Below, piece after piece: positions 8,054 through 16,785 of a stretch of DNA of 64,000 bases (positions are counted from its first letter, which is position 1; every line of letters starts with the position of its first letter). The stretch spans positions 94,275 through 158,274 of the forward strand of contig NZ_NXLQ01000003.1 of assembly GCF_003364195.1 (NCBI RefSeq), given 5' to 3'. This DNA comes from Helicobacter didelphidarum (lineage in GTDB: Bacteria > Campylobacterota > Campylobacteria > Campylobacterales > Helicobacteraceae). A model generated the notes under the pieces. It had not been told where the DNA came from. It searched no databases and saw only the letters and a list, made by a program, of their open reading frames with translations. The position numbers and the translations under genes were made by a program.

Positions 8054-9415
8054 ATGAGACTAGATAAAGTGCTTGATATTTTATTTGGAAACCTCACAAA
8101 TACACCATATATTAGTTCTTTTGAAAGTATTACATCAAATATTTCTAAGGTCAAACAAGGAACACTTTTTTTTCTACAAAATCCAGATGATTTACAACAG
8201 GCAATTCAACAAGGAGCATATGGTATTGTTTTTGATATAGAAATGGGAATCTTAGATTCTGAAATTGCTTGGATAAAAGTAGAAAATATCTCACAAAGTA
8301 TTATGCGTCTTGTTCGCTACTTAGTTTTAGAATCACAATGTATTCTTTGCCTCCTTACACCGGTGGAAATAGCGTTAGCAAAAAGTATTAACACCCCTTT
8401 TCGCATTATTGATGGAGAAAAAATTACTGATATGCTAGCAGACATTTTTCTAGCTTACACAGAACAATTAAGGCAACCTCTAGTCCATCAAGTCTTTCTT
8501 ACAAGTATTAGGGATTTGGAGCGACTCGATGTAGTAAAAATTTGTTCCCCATTTTATGTGCGTGACATGGAATATAGGAAGTATGATTTTATTCATAATC
8601 CTTTTATTAGAATAATACCAAAACAAGCAAATGTTAAATTCAAGATACTTTCTTACAATATCTTAGAAACACGCGTCTCACTGCATTCAGCTTCATATCT
8701 TATAGGATTACCTTATATATTTTTACCATTTCTAGAAAGTCTTATTAGCGTGTTAGAATCATATCAGGAAAGTTGGCAAACAATTTCTCAAGATTATATT
8801 ATTAAAAATTCTAAAATAATTACTAATACGCAAAATACATTTAAAAATACAAATAAACACTCTCATGCCTTAAGGCATAAAAAAATAAAGGAAGAATTAG
8901 AAAATAGCCTCTTTACACACGAACATTCTTTAACATATTCCTACAACATTAAAAATGGGCGATTTAAATACTTTGAATCTCTTATTGATTATGATAAAAG
9001 ATTCTCTTTAAAATCAGAAACAAAAACTATTCTTTTTTGTTGTAATCCACATATTTTTTATTTTCATCTTGTATGCGAACATGACTTTATTTATACAAAC
9101 GAGATAAAAAAGAATATGCAAAATATTTTTCATATCCTGCAAACGCAGCAAGATTCTAATATTTTTGTAGAATATTTTAAAACTTATGGGAATCATCTCC
9201 AAGTGCTAACTTGTTATAACAAAAAATTTAAATTTGGTAAAAACTCTCCAAAATATATTTGTATGCCTTATGCCAATATATCTCATCTGTCTCAAATGCT
9301 AATAAAGCTTTGCTATCATTTTGCTATTGTGTATGGAATCTCAAAAGAATCTTTTCTAAAAGCTACAATAAAACAAAAAGAATTAAAACATAAGATAATA
9401 AAAAATCCAAAATAA
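8054..9415 (+). CDS. Mur-ligase-like protein lacking the ATP-binding loop
   Basis: I cannot name this 453-aa protein with certainty. Its N-terminus (SNISKVKQGTLFFL, then QAIQQGAYGIVFD, then WIKVEN and LVRYL) follows the pattern of the MurE/MurF N-terminal substrate domain. A later stretch (ILETRVSLHSASYLIGLPY) resembles the end of a MurF central domain. The GTxGKTTT P-loop of real Mur ligases is not visible, so ligase activity is unlikely. The second half is rich in Lys, Asn and Phe and contains no motif I recognise. It ends 249 bases before yidD on the same strand, where rpmH-rnpA would usually be. It has a good AAGGA before the ATG. Confidence 0.55.
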   Translation: MRLDKVLDILFGNLTNTPYISSFESITSNISKVKQGTLFFLQNPDDLQQAIQQGAYGIVFDIEMGILDSEIAWIKVENISQSIMRLVRYLVLESQCILCLLTPVEIALAKSINTPFRIIDGEKITDMLADIFLAYTEQLRQPLVHQVFLTSIRDLERLDVVKICSPFYVRDMEYRKYDFIHNPFIRIIPKQANVKFKILSYNILETRVSLHSASYLIGLPYIFLPFLESLISVLESYQESWQTISQDYIIKNSKIITNTQNTFKNTNKHSHALRHKKIKEELENSLFTHEHSLTYSYNIKNGRFKYFESLIDYDKRFSLKSETKTILFCCNPHIFYFHLVCEHDFIYTNEIKKNMQNIFHILQTQQDSNIFVEYFKTYGNHLQVLTCYNKKFKFGKNSPKYICMPYANISHLSQMLIKLCYHFAIVYGISKESFLKATIKQKELKHKIIKNPK

Positions 9416-9610
9416 TTTGATAATAAATTATCCTATAACAATAACATAGTATTATTACTAATTTTTAGTAGTTATAATAAAAAGAATTGTTGCTTAGTTA
9501 TTTAAAAGTATGTTCTAAAGTATTTATAGAATTGATACTTTTGTTTTTTAAATAAAATGTAAATGTATATATTTAGAAAGAAATTAAAATACTAAAGAAG
9601 GTTGTAATAT

Positions 9611-9616
9611 TATAAT
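9611..9616 (+). promoter_or_regulatory. Candidate -10 box for yidD-yidC
   Basis: TATAAT lies 48 bases before the yidD ATG inside an AT-rich spacer. No clear -35 is visible, which is common for epsilonproteobacterial sigma-70 promoters. It would serve yidD-yidC now that the usual upstream genes are absent. Confidence 0.45.
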
Positions 9617-9664
9617 AGAATATTTATTAACCACAATAGAAATTTTACCCGAAAAAGGCTTTTT

Positions 9665-10063
9665 ATGCTTCGCATACTCTTCATAAAATTGATACGATTT
9701 TACCAACTTTTTATCTCACCATTCACTCCACAATCTTGCAGATATTATCCTACTTGCTCGACATACGGATTAATACTTATGAAGTTTGATAATCCTTTAA
9801 TCGCCTGTGTAAAAATCACACTGAGAATCTTATCATGCAATCCCCTTTTTGAAGGAGGCTTTGATTTGCCATATATGTATCTTAGTGTAAAAACTCAAAA
9901 GAGATTAAGACGAAATGCTTTTCAACAATCTCATTTTTTTTCAAAACCAATTCCTCAAGAACCAAAAAAAGTAACATATTTGTTTATAAAATCTGATTCT
10001 TATTTGCTTAAATTGCAAAAATTTTATATAATTTCAATTTACTTAAATCATAAAGGCAATTAG
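9665..10063 (+). CDS. yidD: Membrane protein insertion efficiency factor YidD
   Basis: This 132-aa protein carries the YidD core: LIRFYQLFISPFTPQSCRYY, then PTCSTY, and a CNPLFEGGFD motif near residue 60. YidD is a small amphipathic, inner-face membrane-associated protein that helps YidC insert proteins. The core is about 70-75 residues; here it has a C-terminal extension of about 55 Lys/Gln-rich residues. Its TAG stop overlaps the GTG start of yidC by one base. An AAAAGG site precedes the ATG. Confidence 0.9.
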   Translation: MLRILFIKLIRFYQLFISPFTPQSCRYYPTCSTYGLILMKFDNPLIACVKITLRILSCNPLFEGGFDLPYMYLSVKTQKRLRRNAFQQSHFFSKPIPQEPKKVTYLFIKSDSYLLKLQKFYIISIYLNHKGN

Positions 10064-11775
10064 TGGATAAACAAAGTAATTTAAGATTGATATTGGCGGT
10101 TGCTATCTCATTTGTTGTTATTGTTGTATGGTCAAAATATTTTGCACCTGAACCCGATATAAATAAACCACAAACAAAGACAACACAACAAGCAAATACC
10201 AATGAAGAAGTGCCAAATAGTGCATTAAATACATTATCTAGCAATACAAATACTCAAGCAAGTGTTAATGATGAGATGAAAGGTATTCCTGCATCAATTC
10301 CTCAAAATAAAGAAGTGCTTGTTGCCATACAATCTGATACATTTGATATGGACATTGATGTTTTTGGTTCGATTACACAAGTCTATCTCAAAGAGGATAA
10401 ATACATACAGCCACATCAAGAAGGTATTTTCACACATTTAGGGCGACTTTTTGGTATGGTAAGTGGTGAAAATAAGAAACTTGAAAGACTCCCACTTCTT
10501 GCAAACAATGTCCCATTATATCCATTACAAATGATTTTTGTAGATAAACAATATAACGAACATGCGAATAACACAAAATTCCATGCAGATAAGACACATA
10601 TTATTGTTAAAGACAAGCCTGAAATACTCACACTTACACAAGATTTAGGTGATCTTATTGTCCAAAAAATCATTACAATCAATCCCGATATGACATATCA
10701 AGCAGAAATTAAGTTAAATAGACCAATACACTACATAATCAGTAACGGTATGCGTCCTAATGCAGATTCAGAAAGTTATGTATTTCATGGGGTATTGCTC
10801 CAAAATATAAGTGGTTCTATTGAGAAAATAGAAGATGGAGATGCAAAAGCAGAAGGACAAAATTTCAGCGATGCACTTTATCTTGCGAGCGTAGATAGAT
10901 ACTACACAAGCTTACTTTTTAATCCCGATAAACCTATTCGTTCCGTAACCATTGGAGCATTTGGCAAAGGATTACCTCGACCATTTATTAATGTGCAAGA
11001 ACAAAATGAGATATTCAAAGGATATATAGGACCAAAAGATTATAAAGTTTTAGAATCTATTAATCCGCATCTTACAAGTGTAGTGGAATATGGGAGAATC
11101 ACATTTTTTGCAAAATATATCTTTACTTTATTAGAATGGCTTTATGCACATATTGGGAATTGGGGTGTTGCTATTATTGTCCTAACAATCATTATTAGAA
11201 TAATACTTTTCCCACTAAGCTTTAAGGGCATGGTCGGTATGCAAAAGCTCAAAGATCTTGCACCAAAAATGAAAGAACTGCAAGAGAAACACAAAGGAGA
11301 TCCACAAAAATTACAAGCTTCTATGATGGAGCTTTATAAAAAACATGGGGCAAATCCACTTGGAGGATGTCTACCCTTAATCCTACAAATTCCTGTATTT
11401 TTTGCCATTTACCGTGTGCTTTATAATGCCGTTGAATTGAAAAATGCTCCACTAATGTGGTGGATTCATGATTTAAGTGTTATGGACCCATATTTTGTGT
11501 TGCCTGTGCTTATGGGACTATCTATGTATTTACAACAATCTTTAACCCCAACCACATTTACAGACCCCCTACAAGCAAAGGTATTTAAATGGTTGCCTGT
11601 TGTTTTTACTTTTTTCCTCATTACTTTCCCTGCTGGACTTATTTTATATTGGACAATCAACAACTTAATTTCAATTATTCAACAACTTGTTATTAATAGA
11701 ATGCTTGATATGAAAAAACAAAAAGAAATAGAATCTCATAAGCATAAAAAGCAGATTCGTAAGGATACAAAGTGA
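10063..11775 (+). CDS. yidC: Membrane protein insertase YidC
   Basis: This 570-aa insertase has an N-terminal helix (residues about 6-22), a large periplasmic domain of the Gram-negative type, and the conserved C-terminal five-helix core, starting near residue 360 (RIILFPLSFKGMVGMQKL, then GANPLGGCLPLILQIPVFFA). It inserts membrane proteins alone or with SecY/SecE, both also encoded in this window. The start is GTG, overlapping the yidD stop. The tail is Lys-rich, as expected for ribosome contact. jag follows after 67 bases. Confidence 0.96.
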   Translation: MDKQSNLRLILAVAISFVVIVVWSKYFAPEPDINKPQTKTTQQANTNEEVPNSALNTLSSNTNTQASVNDEMKGIPASIPQNKEVLVAIQSDTFDMDIDVFGSITQVYLKEDKYIQPHQEGIFTHLGRLFGMVSGENKKLERLPLLANNVPLYPLQMIFVDKQYNEHANNTKFHADKTHIIVKDKPEILTLTQDLGDLIVQKIITINPDMTYQAEIKLNRPIHYIISNGMRPNADSESYVFHGVLLQNISGSIEKIEDGDAKAEGQNFSDALYLASVDRYYTSLLFNPDKPIRSVTIGAFGKGLPRPFINVQEQNEIFKGYIGPKDYKVLESINPHLTSVVEYGRITFFAKYIFTLLEWLYAHIGNWGVAIIVLTIIIRIILFPLSFKGMVGMQKLKDLAPKMKELQEKHKGDPQKLQASMMELYKKHGANPLGGCLPLILQIPVFFAIYRVLYNAVELKNAPLMWWIHDLSVMDPYFVLPVLMGLSMYLQQSLTPTTFTDPLQAKVFKWLPVVFTFFLITFPAGLILYWTINNLISIIQQLVINRMLDMKKQKEIESHKHKKQIRKDTK

Positions 11776-11786
11776 ATATATTGCGA

Positions 11787-11792
11787 TATAAT
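11787..11792 (+). promoter_or_regulatory. Candidate -10 box for jag
   Basis: TATAAT lies directly after the yidC stop and about 50 bases before the jag ATG. It suggests jag can be transcribed separately from yidDC. A second AT-only match is closer to the start. Confidence 0.4.
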
Positions 11793-11842
11793 ACTCAATC
11801 ATGATAATAAATAATAATGTATAAATATAATAAGGAAACAAT

Positions 11843-13084
11843 ATGAAAAAATTTAGTGCAAAAACTCTTGATTCCGCTCTTTTGGAGGCTTCAAAATATT
11901 TTAATTGCTCTCTTACACAGATTGAATACGAAGTCGTGCAAAATCCAAGTAATGGGATACTTGGTATTGGTAAAAAAGAAGCAATTATTGTTGCAACACA
12001 AAAATATTCAAACTTAAACACTAATGAGAATCTACATACAAGTGAAAGCAAAAAAAATAAAGATATACAACACGAACAAAAAATACATGAAACATGTTTT
12101 GATTCCAACAATCATACTATCTCAAACGAATCACACGAAAAATCTTTATGCGATTTTTCGTGTGATTGCACACAAAACGACGCAATAACGCAACAAGCAC
12201 AAACCCATTTACATGATTCCAAAGAATCTCCAGAAACATCAAATATACATCTTGATAATGTATCTACGCAAGATTCCAAAGATTGCAACAACTATACAAT
12301 TAATGAAAATGAGACTTATACAGAATCAATTACGATCGAATCTTCCCATGTAGAAAAAGTTGTTTATCTAGCACATAAAGATATACAGAATGCACAACAA
12401 AAACAAGAAGTAGCTGATTTAGATGATAAAGTAAAAAGTGATTTTGATAACAGCTTCTATGATGATTCTTCACACATTCCATGGCAAGATTCTGAATACA
12501 CAAAATCTCATCTCAATCGTCATAATCATACTACATATCAAAGCTTTATACCACCAGCACCCAATGTAAATATAGAGGAAGCCTCTCAAGAAGTGCAGGA
12601 GGAACTCATTGAATTACTGAAGTTCCTTCCACTCGACCTTACTAAAGTGCAAGTAAAGCCATATGATTCACATACATTATCAATCCTTATCGATGGACTA
12701 GATGCCGCATTATTAATTGGGCAAAAAGGCTATCGCTATAAATCTTTAAGTTATTTGCTTTTTAATTGGATAAATATTCGCTATGGATATGGTGTGCGTC
12801 TTGAGATTGCACAATTTTTAAAGAATCAAGAGGAAATGATACGAGTATATCTTGAGCCAATTATAGAATCTGCCAAACTCAATGGTAAAGCACAAACAAA
12901 ACCACTTGATGGTGTCCTTACACATGTTGCCTTAAAGATTCTAAGAGATGAATTACCAAACAAATATATTGTATTTCGGGATACTGCTGATGGTGAGAAA
13001 TATATTACGATTAGTGATTTTCTAGGAAATCAAAATAGCTATCGTAGCAATGTTCATGGTTTTGGTAATTCTCCAAAATACTAA
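11843..13084 (+). CDS. jag: Jag (SpoIIIJ-associated) RNA-binding protein
   Basis: This 413-aa protein has an N-terminal Jag-N domain (FSAKTLDSALLEASKYF, then GILGIGKKEA), a long low-complexity Asn/Ser/His/Asp-rich linker (about 55-245), and C-terminal KH and R3H domains (LLIGQKGYRYKSLSYLLFNW). The family lies next to yidC in most bacteria and binds RNA, with links to membrane biogenesis and division. The linker is far longer than usual and contains a perfect 16-bp hairpin in the DNA. An AAGGAAACA site precedes the ATG. Confidence 0.9.
   Translation: MKKFSAKTLDSALLEASKYFNCSLTQIEYEVVQNPSNGILGIGKKEAIIVATQKYSNLNTNENLHTSESKKNKDIQHEQKIHETCFDSNNHTISNESHEKSLCDFSCDCTQNDAITQQAQTHLHDSKESPETSNIHLDNVSTQDSKDCNNYTINENETYTESITIESSHVEKVVYLAHKDIQNAQQKQEVADLDDKVKSDFDNSFYDDSSHIPWQDSEYTKSHLNRHNHTTYQSFIPPAPNVNIEEASQEVQEELIELLKFLPLDLTKVQVKPYDSHTLSILIDGLDAALLIGQKGYRYKSLSYLLFNWINIRYGYGVRLEIAQFLKNQEEMIRVYLEPIIESAKLNGKAQTKPLDGVLTHVALKILRDELPNKYIVFRDTADGEKYITISDFLGNQNSYRSNVHGFGNSPKY
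12129..12167. repeat. Perfect 16-bp hairpin within jag
   Basis: Arms 12129-12144 and 12152-12167 are exact reverse complements (left arm begins AATCACACG) with a 7-base loop TTTATGC. It lies in the linker-coding part of jag and keeps the frame open. It could be a recently inserted palindromic element or a folded mRNA feature. Confidence 0.8.
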
Positions 13085-13106
13085 AAATTTATAATTCGAA
13101 GAAAAT

Positions 13107-13112
13107 TATAAT
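13107..13112 (+). promoter_or_regulatory. Candidate -10 box for mnmE
   Basis: TATAAT in the 60-base gap between jag and mnmE, 32 bases before the mnmE ATG. It suggests mnmE has its own promoter in addition to read-through. Confidence 0.4.
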
Positions 13113-13144
13113 GAGATGCTACAACTCTCAACCACAGGAATTTT

Positions 13145-14530
13145 ATGGACACTATTGTTGCGATTTCAACTGCATTAGCAAAAAGTGCTATTAGTATCGT
13201 GCGTTTAAGCGGTAAGGATTCTTTGCGAATTGTATCCAATCTTTTAAAAAAACAGCAAGGGCAAATCCATACTTCACAATCTTTATGTAATGACATAAAT
13301 CTCATGCCCAGACAGGCTACACTTCGTAACATTTATGATGAATATGGTAGAATGATTGACAAAGCTATTATCATCTATTTTAAAGCACCTTTGAGTTTTA
13401 ATGGTGAGGATATTATTGAGATTCAAAGTCATGGCGGAAAACTCATTGCACAAGAGATTTTAAGGGTATGCACATATTATGGTGCACGTCTTGCAAATGC
13501 TGGAGAATTTAGTAGGCGAGCTTTTAGAAATGGCAAACTTGATTTATTAGAGCTTGATGCAACTATTTCCCTAATTAATAATACAAATGCAAATTTTACA
13601 CAGCTTCTTGCTCGAAATCTTTCAGGTGAATGTTCCAAAATGCTTGATGAGATTCGACTGCAAATTATAGAAATCATTGCACAAATGGAGGTTAATATAG
13701 ATTATAGCGAAGAGGACTTAGATGAAAACATTTTAGAAAAATCACTACAAGTGCTTGATAATATCATACAAAGATTTTCTACAATTTTAGAATCTACAAA
13801 ACATTATAATCGATTACAAAATCTTAAACTCTGTATCTTGGGCAAACCAAATGTCGGTAAAAGTTCATTGCTCAATCTTTTACTTTTACGTCAAAGAGCT
13901 ATTGTGAGTAATCTTGCTGGCACGACAAGAGACGCGATTTCTGAAATAATTGATATTGGCGGAAATCTTATTACAATTATTGATACTGCTGGTATCCGAG
14001 ATAGTGGTGATTTTATTGAACAAGAGGGGGTTAAACAAAGCTTTGAATATGCAAAACAGAGTGAAATCCTTTTATGTGTATTTGATAATTCAGAACCTAT
14101 GGAAAAAGAAGATTTTGATATATTAGATTTTCTATCACAAGATTCTCTCAAAGATAAATTTATTCTTGTTGTGCTGAATAAAAATGATTTAATAAAGAAA
14201 AACACCCATGACTTCACACATTTTAACACAATTTCTATTAACACAAAAGATATTCAAAATGCTTCATTAATCAAAAACAAGATACAGGATATTCTTACAA
14301 TGCAAATTGACCAAAATACTTTTATCCTTACCAATAATACACAACGCATACTTTTAGAATCCGCATTGCATAATTTACAAAATGCAATAATTTCATTACA
14401 ACATTTTCAGATAGAGTTAGTTAGCTTTGAGCTGACACAAGCTTTGCAATCGTTAGGACAAATTACAAAGCCATATAATGTTGAAGATATTTTAGATTCT
14501 CTGTTTTCACAATTTTGTGTTGGAAAATAA
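13145..14530 (+). CDS. mnmE: tRNA modification GTPase MnmE
   Basis: This 461-aa GTPase works with MnmG to modify U34 of tRNAs. Domains in order are the N-terminal tetrahydrofolate-binding domain (DTIVAISTALAKSAISIVRLSG), a helical domain, and a GTPase domain inserted in it (GKPNVGKS 233-240, then AGTTRDA and DTAGIRD). It ends in FCVGK, the conserved C-terminal motif containing the catalytic Cys. Length is normal for the family. It is the last gene of the yidD-yidC-jag-mnmE run, an order conserved across many bacteria. Confidence 0.96.
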   Translation: MDTIVAISTALAKSAISIVRLSGKDSLRIVSNLLKKQQGQIHTSQSLCNDINLMPRQATLRNIYDEYGRMIDKAIIIYFKAPLSFNGEDIIEIQSHGGKLIAQEILRVCTYYGARLANAGEFSRRAFRNGKLDLLELDATISLINNTNANFTQLLARNLSGECSKMLDEIRLQIIEIIAQMEVNIDYSEEDLDENILEKSLQVLDNIIQRFSTILESTKHYNRLQNLKLCILGKPNVGKSSLLNLLLLRQRAIVSNLAGTTRDAISEIIDIGGNLITIIDTAGIRDSGDFIEQEGVKQSFEYAKQSEILLCVFDNSEPMEKEDFDILDFLSQDSLKDKFILVVLNKNDLIKKNTHDFTHFNTISINTKDIQNASLIKNKIQDILTMQIDQNTFILTNNTQRILLESALHNLQNAIISLQHFQIELVSFELTQALQSLGQITKPYNVEDILDSLFSQFCVGK

Positions 14531-14563
14531 ATAGCATGGAAATAAAATTAGAATCTATAAAAT

Positions 14564-14572
14564 TGCTATAAT
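14564..14572 (+). promoter_or_regulatory. Orphan extended -10 promoter after mnmE
   Basis: TGCTATAAT, an extended -10 match, points into the intergenic space where no gene follows on the plus strand. The next plus-strand gene is several kilobases away. Confidence 0.45.
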
Positions 14573-14690
14573 ATGGATTTTAAAATGATATAAGGAATTT
14601 ATTTTGGAATCTATGTTTTAGGATTTTTATATATTGAGATATGACAAATTATTAATTTTCTTCATTCGTTATACATTGATTTTATATACG

Positions 14691-14720
14691 CTATTCTATA
14701 TATTGTAAAATATAGAATAG
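14691..14720. repeat. 11-bp inverted repeat
   Basis: Arms CTATTCTATAT (14691-14701) and ATATAGAATAG (14710-14720) flank an 8-base loop. It lies between convergent genes and could be a bidirectional terminator, or the end of a small RNA started by the orphan promoter at 14564. Confidence 0.5.
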
Positions 14721-14855
14721 TAAGAAAATTTACTAAGAAAAGTTGCCAAGCAAATTACTTTTATTTTCAAAGAATCTCATAAATAATCTATGAACACGAG
14801 ACAAAAAATAGAATCGCAATAAGATTATTTTTCACCACAACTTAATACTTCTGCT

Positions 14856-15302
14856 TTAAGTGTATATGAGACAATATCTGTTTTTTTTAGTATTAACTGT
14901 CGTGCAAACATATTGTGGTTTATTTTTACCTATTAACCCAAAAAATGAGGGTTTATCTTTACATTTCATACTTTTGCCTATAATCTTTAAAACAACTTTA
15001 TTGCCTGCTTTTGTTGTGTGGATTGCCTCATTTTTGAGCTGATTTTCCGCACCTTTCTTTATTTCATCAAGCGTTGTTCCAGATTTATTGACTGCTGTTT
15101 CTGTAACCTCAATATCACCCTCAACTTTACAACCAAATATTCTTTCGCCTGCCTGTGCAAGAGTAATACCTCGTGTATCTTTATCCATTTGCGTAGCTTC
15201 ATAAGGAGGGAAATTCGTTGCACAACCTGCTGATAAAATCGCAATAATCCCTAAACCAATACAAAACTTTATATTTTTTATAACTTTTACGGAATATAAC
15301 AT
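14856..15302 (-). CDS. Small predicted lipoprotein
   Basis: This 148-aa protein has a signal peptide ending in a lipobox (LSAGC, Cys about residue 27), so it should be lipidated and exported. The mature part has a Lys/Thr-rich sequence with three further Cys residues (FGCK, MKCKD, YVCTT) that could form disulfides or bind a ligand. I do not recognise the family. The ATG at 15302 has AGGGG eight bases upstream. A plausible promoter with TTGACT and TACGAT spaced by 16 bases lies in the sequence just upstream. It is monocistronic. Confidence 0.75.
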   Translation of the reverse strand: MLYSVKVIKNIKFCIGLGIIAILSAGCATNFPPYEATQMDKDTRGITLAQAGERIFGCKVEGDIEVTETAVNKSGTTLDEIKKGAENQLKNEAIHTTKAGNKVVLKIIGKSMKCKDKPSFFGLIGKNKPQYVCTTVNTKKNRYCLIYT

Positions 15303-15667
15303 AACTGCCCCTTTAAATAGTGAAATAAAATCGTATTTTACAAAAAAAACAAGTCAAGGGGTTGAACAATTTTTTAAATTCAATAAGAAAAATAACTTAT
15401 GTTTATTGTAAATATATAAGTAAAGTCAGAAATTTCTTCGATATTTTATATTTTATTATAAATTTATACGCAAGGACTTTATGGATTAAATTGTGTTATA
15501 AAAATTTATTCGAAGCTTTTAAGTAAAATACTATCAATATTTTTGCATGAAGAGAGAATGCTTTATAAAATCTAAAGAAGTTTCTTTGTTAATTGATTCT
15601 AATCTCATTATCTACTTATTTGGAACTATAAAAAAGTTTATTGCATAAAGAATGAATTTATTATTTA
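15303..15667. other. AT-rich intergenic region
   Basis: These 365 bases lie between the fabH 3' end and the lipoprotein gene start (both minus-strand genes). Beyond the likely lipoprotein promoter near 15335-15360, I see nothing distinctive: no ORF, tRNA or strong hairpin. Confidence 0.5.
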
Positions 15668-16687
15668 TTATGCAAAATCGGCATAAACCAATGCACTACC
15701 CCAAGTAAATCCTGACCCGAACGAATCAAGCAAGAGTAAATCACGATTTTTAATTTTACCTTCACAGCATGCATCATTAATTGCCATTGGGATACTTGCG
15801 GCACTTGTATTACCATATTTATGCACAGTGAGAATCAGTTTTTCTTGGGGTAATTCTAGACTACTAGCAACAGAATTAATAATGCGGATATTTGCCTGAT
15901 GAGGGATAAAATACGATATATCATCAACGCTTAAATGATTTTTTGCCAATATATCTTTTGCTTCTTTGGTAATAGTGCGAACAGCAACTTTAAATACCTC
16001 ATTACCTTTCATTTTCATACCTTGATTCTCAATGTATTCATTATCAATAAAATCTTGAACACTTTCTGCGATAGAATCTTGCGTAAAAATATTATTGCGT
16101 TTTGGTGTATAAAGTAAATGTGAAAAATTTCCATTTGATGAGATATGCACATCTTTAATACCCTCTTTTGTGCTACTACTCACGATACATGCACCAGCAC
16201 CATCGCCAAACAAAATACAAGTGCCTCTATCAGAAAAGTCAAGGATAGAACTTGACTTTTCTGCACCAATTACCAAAATATTATTATATGCACCACTTTC
16301 AATATAACTTTTTGCAGCCGACAAAAGATAAATAAATCCTGTGCAAGCAGCAGTAATATCAAAAGCTGGGACATTCTCTAAGTTCAATTTCGAGGCAATG
16401 ATACATGCAGTTGATGGCATACCAAAAAAATCTGGGCTTAGTGTTGCACATAAAATTAAATCAATATCTTTTAAAGAAATATTGGCTTTTTGTATTGCGA
16501 GTTTCGCTGCCTCAACGCCCAAATCACTACTTTTTTGACTTTTGTCTGCAAAATAGCGAGTCTTAATACCTGTTCTCTGCACAATCCACTCATCATCTGT
16601 TTCTAAAAAATCTGCAAAAAAACTATTTGGAACACATCTATCTGGCACATACGAGGCAAGAGATACAATAGAAGCATAACGAGGCAT
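15668..16687 (-). CDS. fabH: 3-oxoacyl-ACP synthase III
   Basis: This 339-aa condensing enzyme joins acetyl-CoA to malonyl-ACP to start fatty-acid elongation. The catalytic triad is visible: Cys115 in TAACTGF, His263 in IPHQAN and Asn293 in YGNTSAAS. The C-terminal FGSGFTWGSALV is the normal FabH end. It has about 15 residues more than typical, in the region before the His motif. It lies 98 bases after plsX in the yceD-rpmF-plsX-fabH cluster, a conserved link between ribosome and membrane-lipid genes. Confidence 0.96.
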   Translation of the reverse strand: MPRYASIVSLASYVPDRCVPNSFFADFLETDDEWIVQRTGIKTRYFADKSQKSSDLGVEAAKLAIQKANISLKDIDLILCATLSPDFFGMPSTACIIASKLNLENVPAFDITAACTGFIYLLSAAKSYIESGAYNNILVIGAEKSSSILDFSDRGTCILFGDGAGACIVSSSTKEGIKDVHISSNGNFSHLLYTPKRNNIFTQDSIAESVQDFIDNEYIENQGMKMKGNEVFKVAVRTITKEAKDILAKNHLSVDDISYFIPHQANIRIINSVASSLELPQEKLILTVHKYGNTSAASIPMAINDACCEGKIKNRDLLLLDSFGSGFTWGSALVYADFA

Positions 16688-16785
16688 GAACTATCCTTTG
16701 ATAAATTTAACCCACCCAAAAAATTAGTTTATGAAATTATTGAGAATAACTACTTTTTTAGAATCTCTAATTATAATGTATTATT

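Larger units (their letters stand above)
14531..14855. other. Intergenic region with orphan promoter and inverted repeat
   Basis: This 325-base region lies between convergent mnmE and the lipoprotein gene. It holds a plus-strand extended -10 and an 11-bp inverted repeat (both listed separately), and AGAATCT copies at 14550-14556 and near 14772. No open reading frame of convincing length follows the promoter. It may contain a small RNA or the remains of a gene. Confidence 0.55.

Noticed and set aside
8865..8878. A 14-base palindrome (ATGCCTTAAGGCAT) inside the Mur-like gene
   Set aside because: It is short, has no loop and no relation to a start or stop; such sites are expected occasionally.
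11671..12111. A minus-strand open frame of about 146 codons across the yidC-jag border
   Set aside because: It overlaps two well-supported genes, and its Phe/Leu/Ile-rich composition is what reversed AT-rich coding DNA gives.
15303..15667. A hidden small gene between fabH and the lipoprotein gene
   Set aside because: No open frame with a start and ribosome-binding site was found on either strand.
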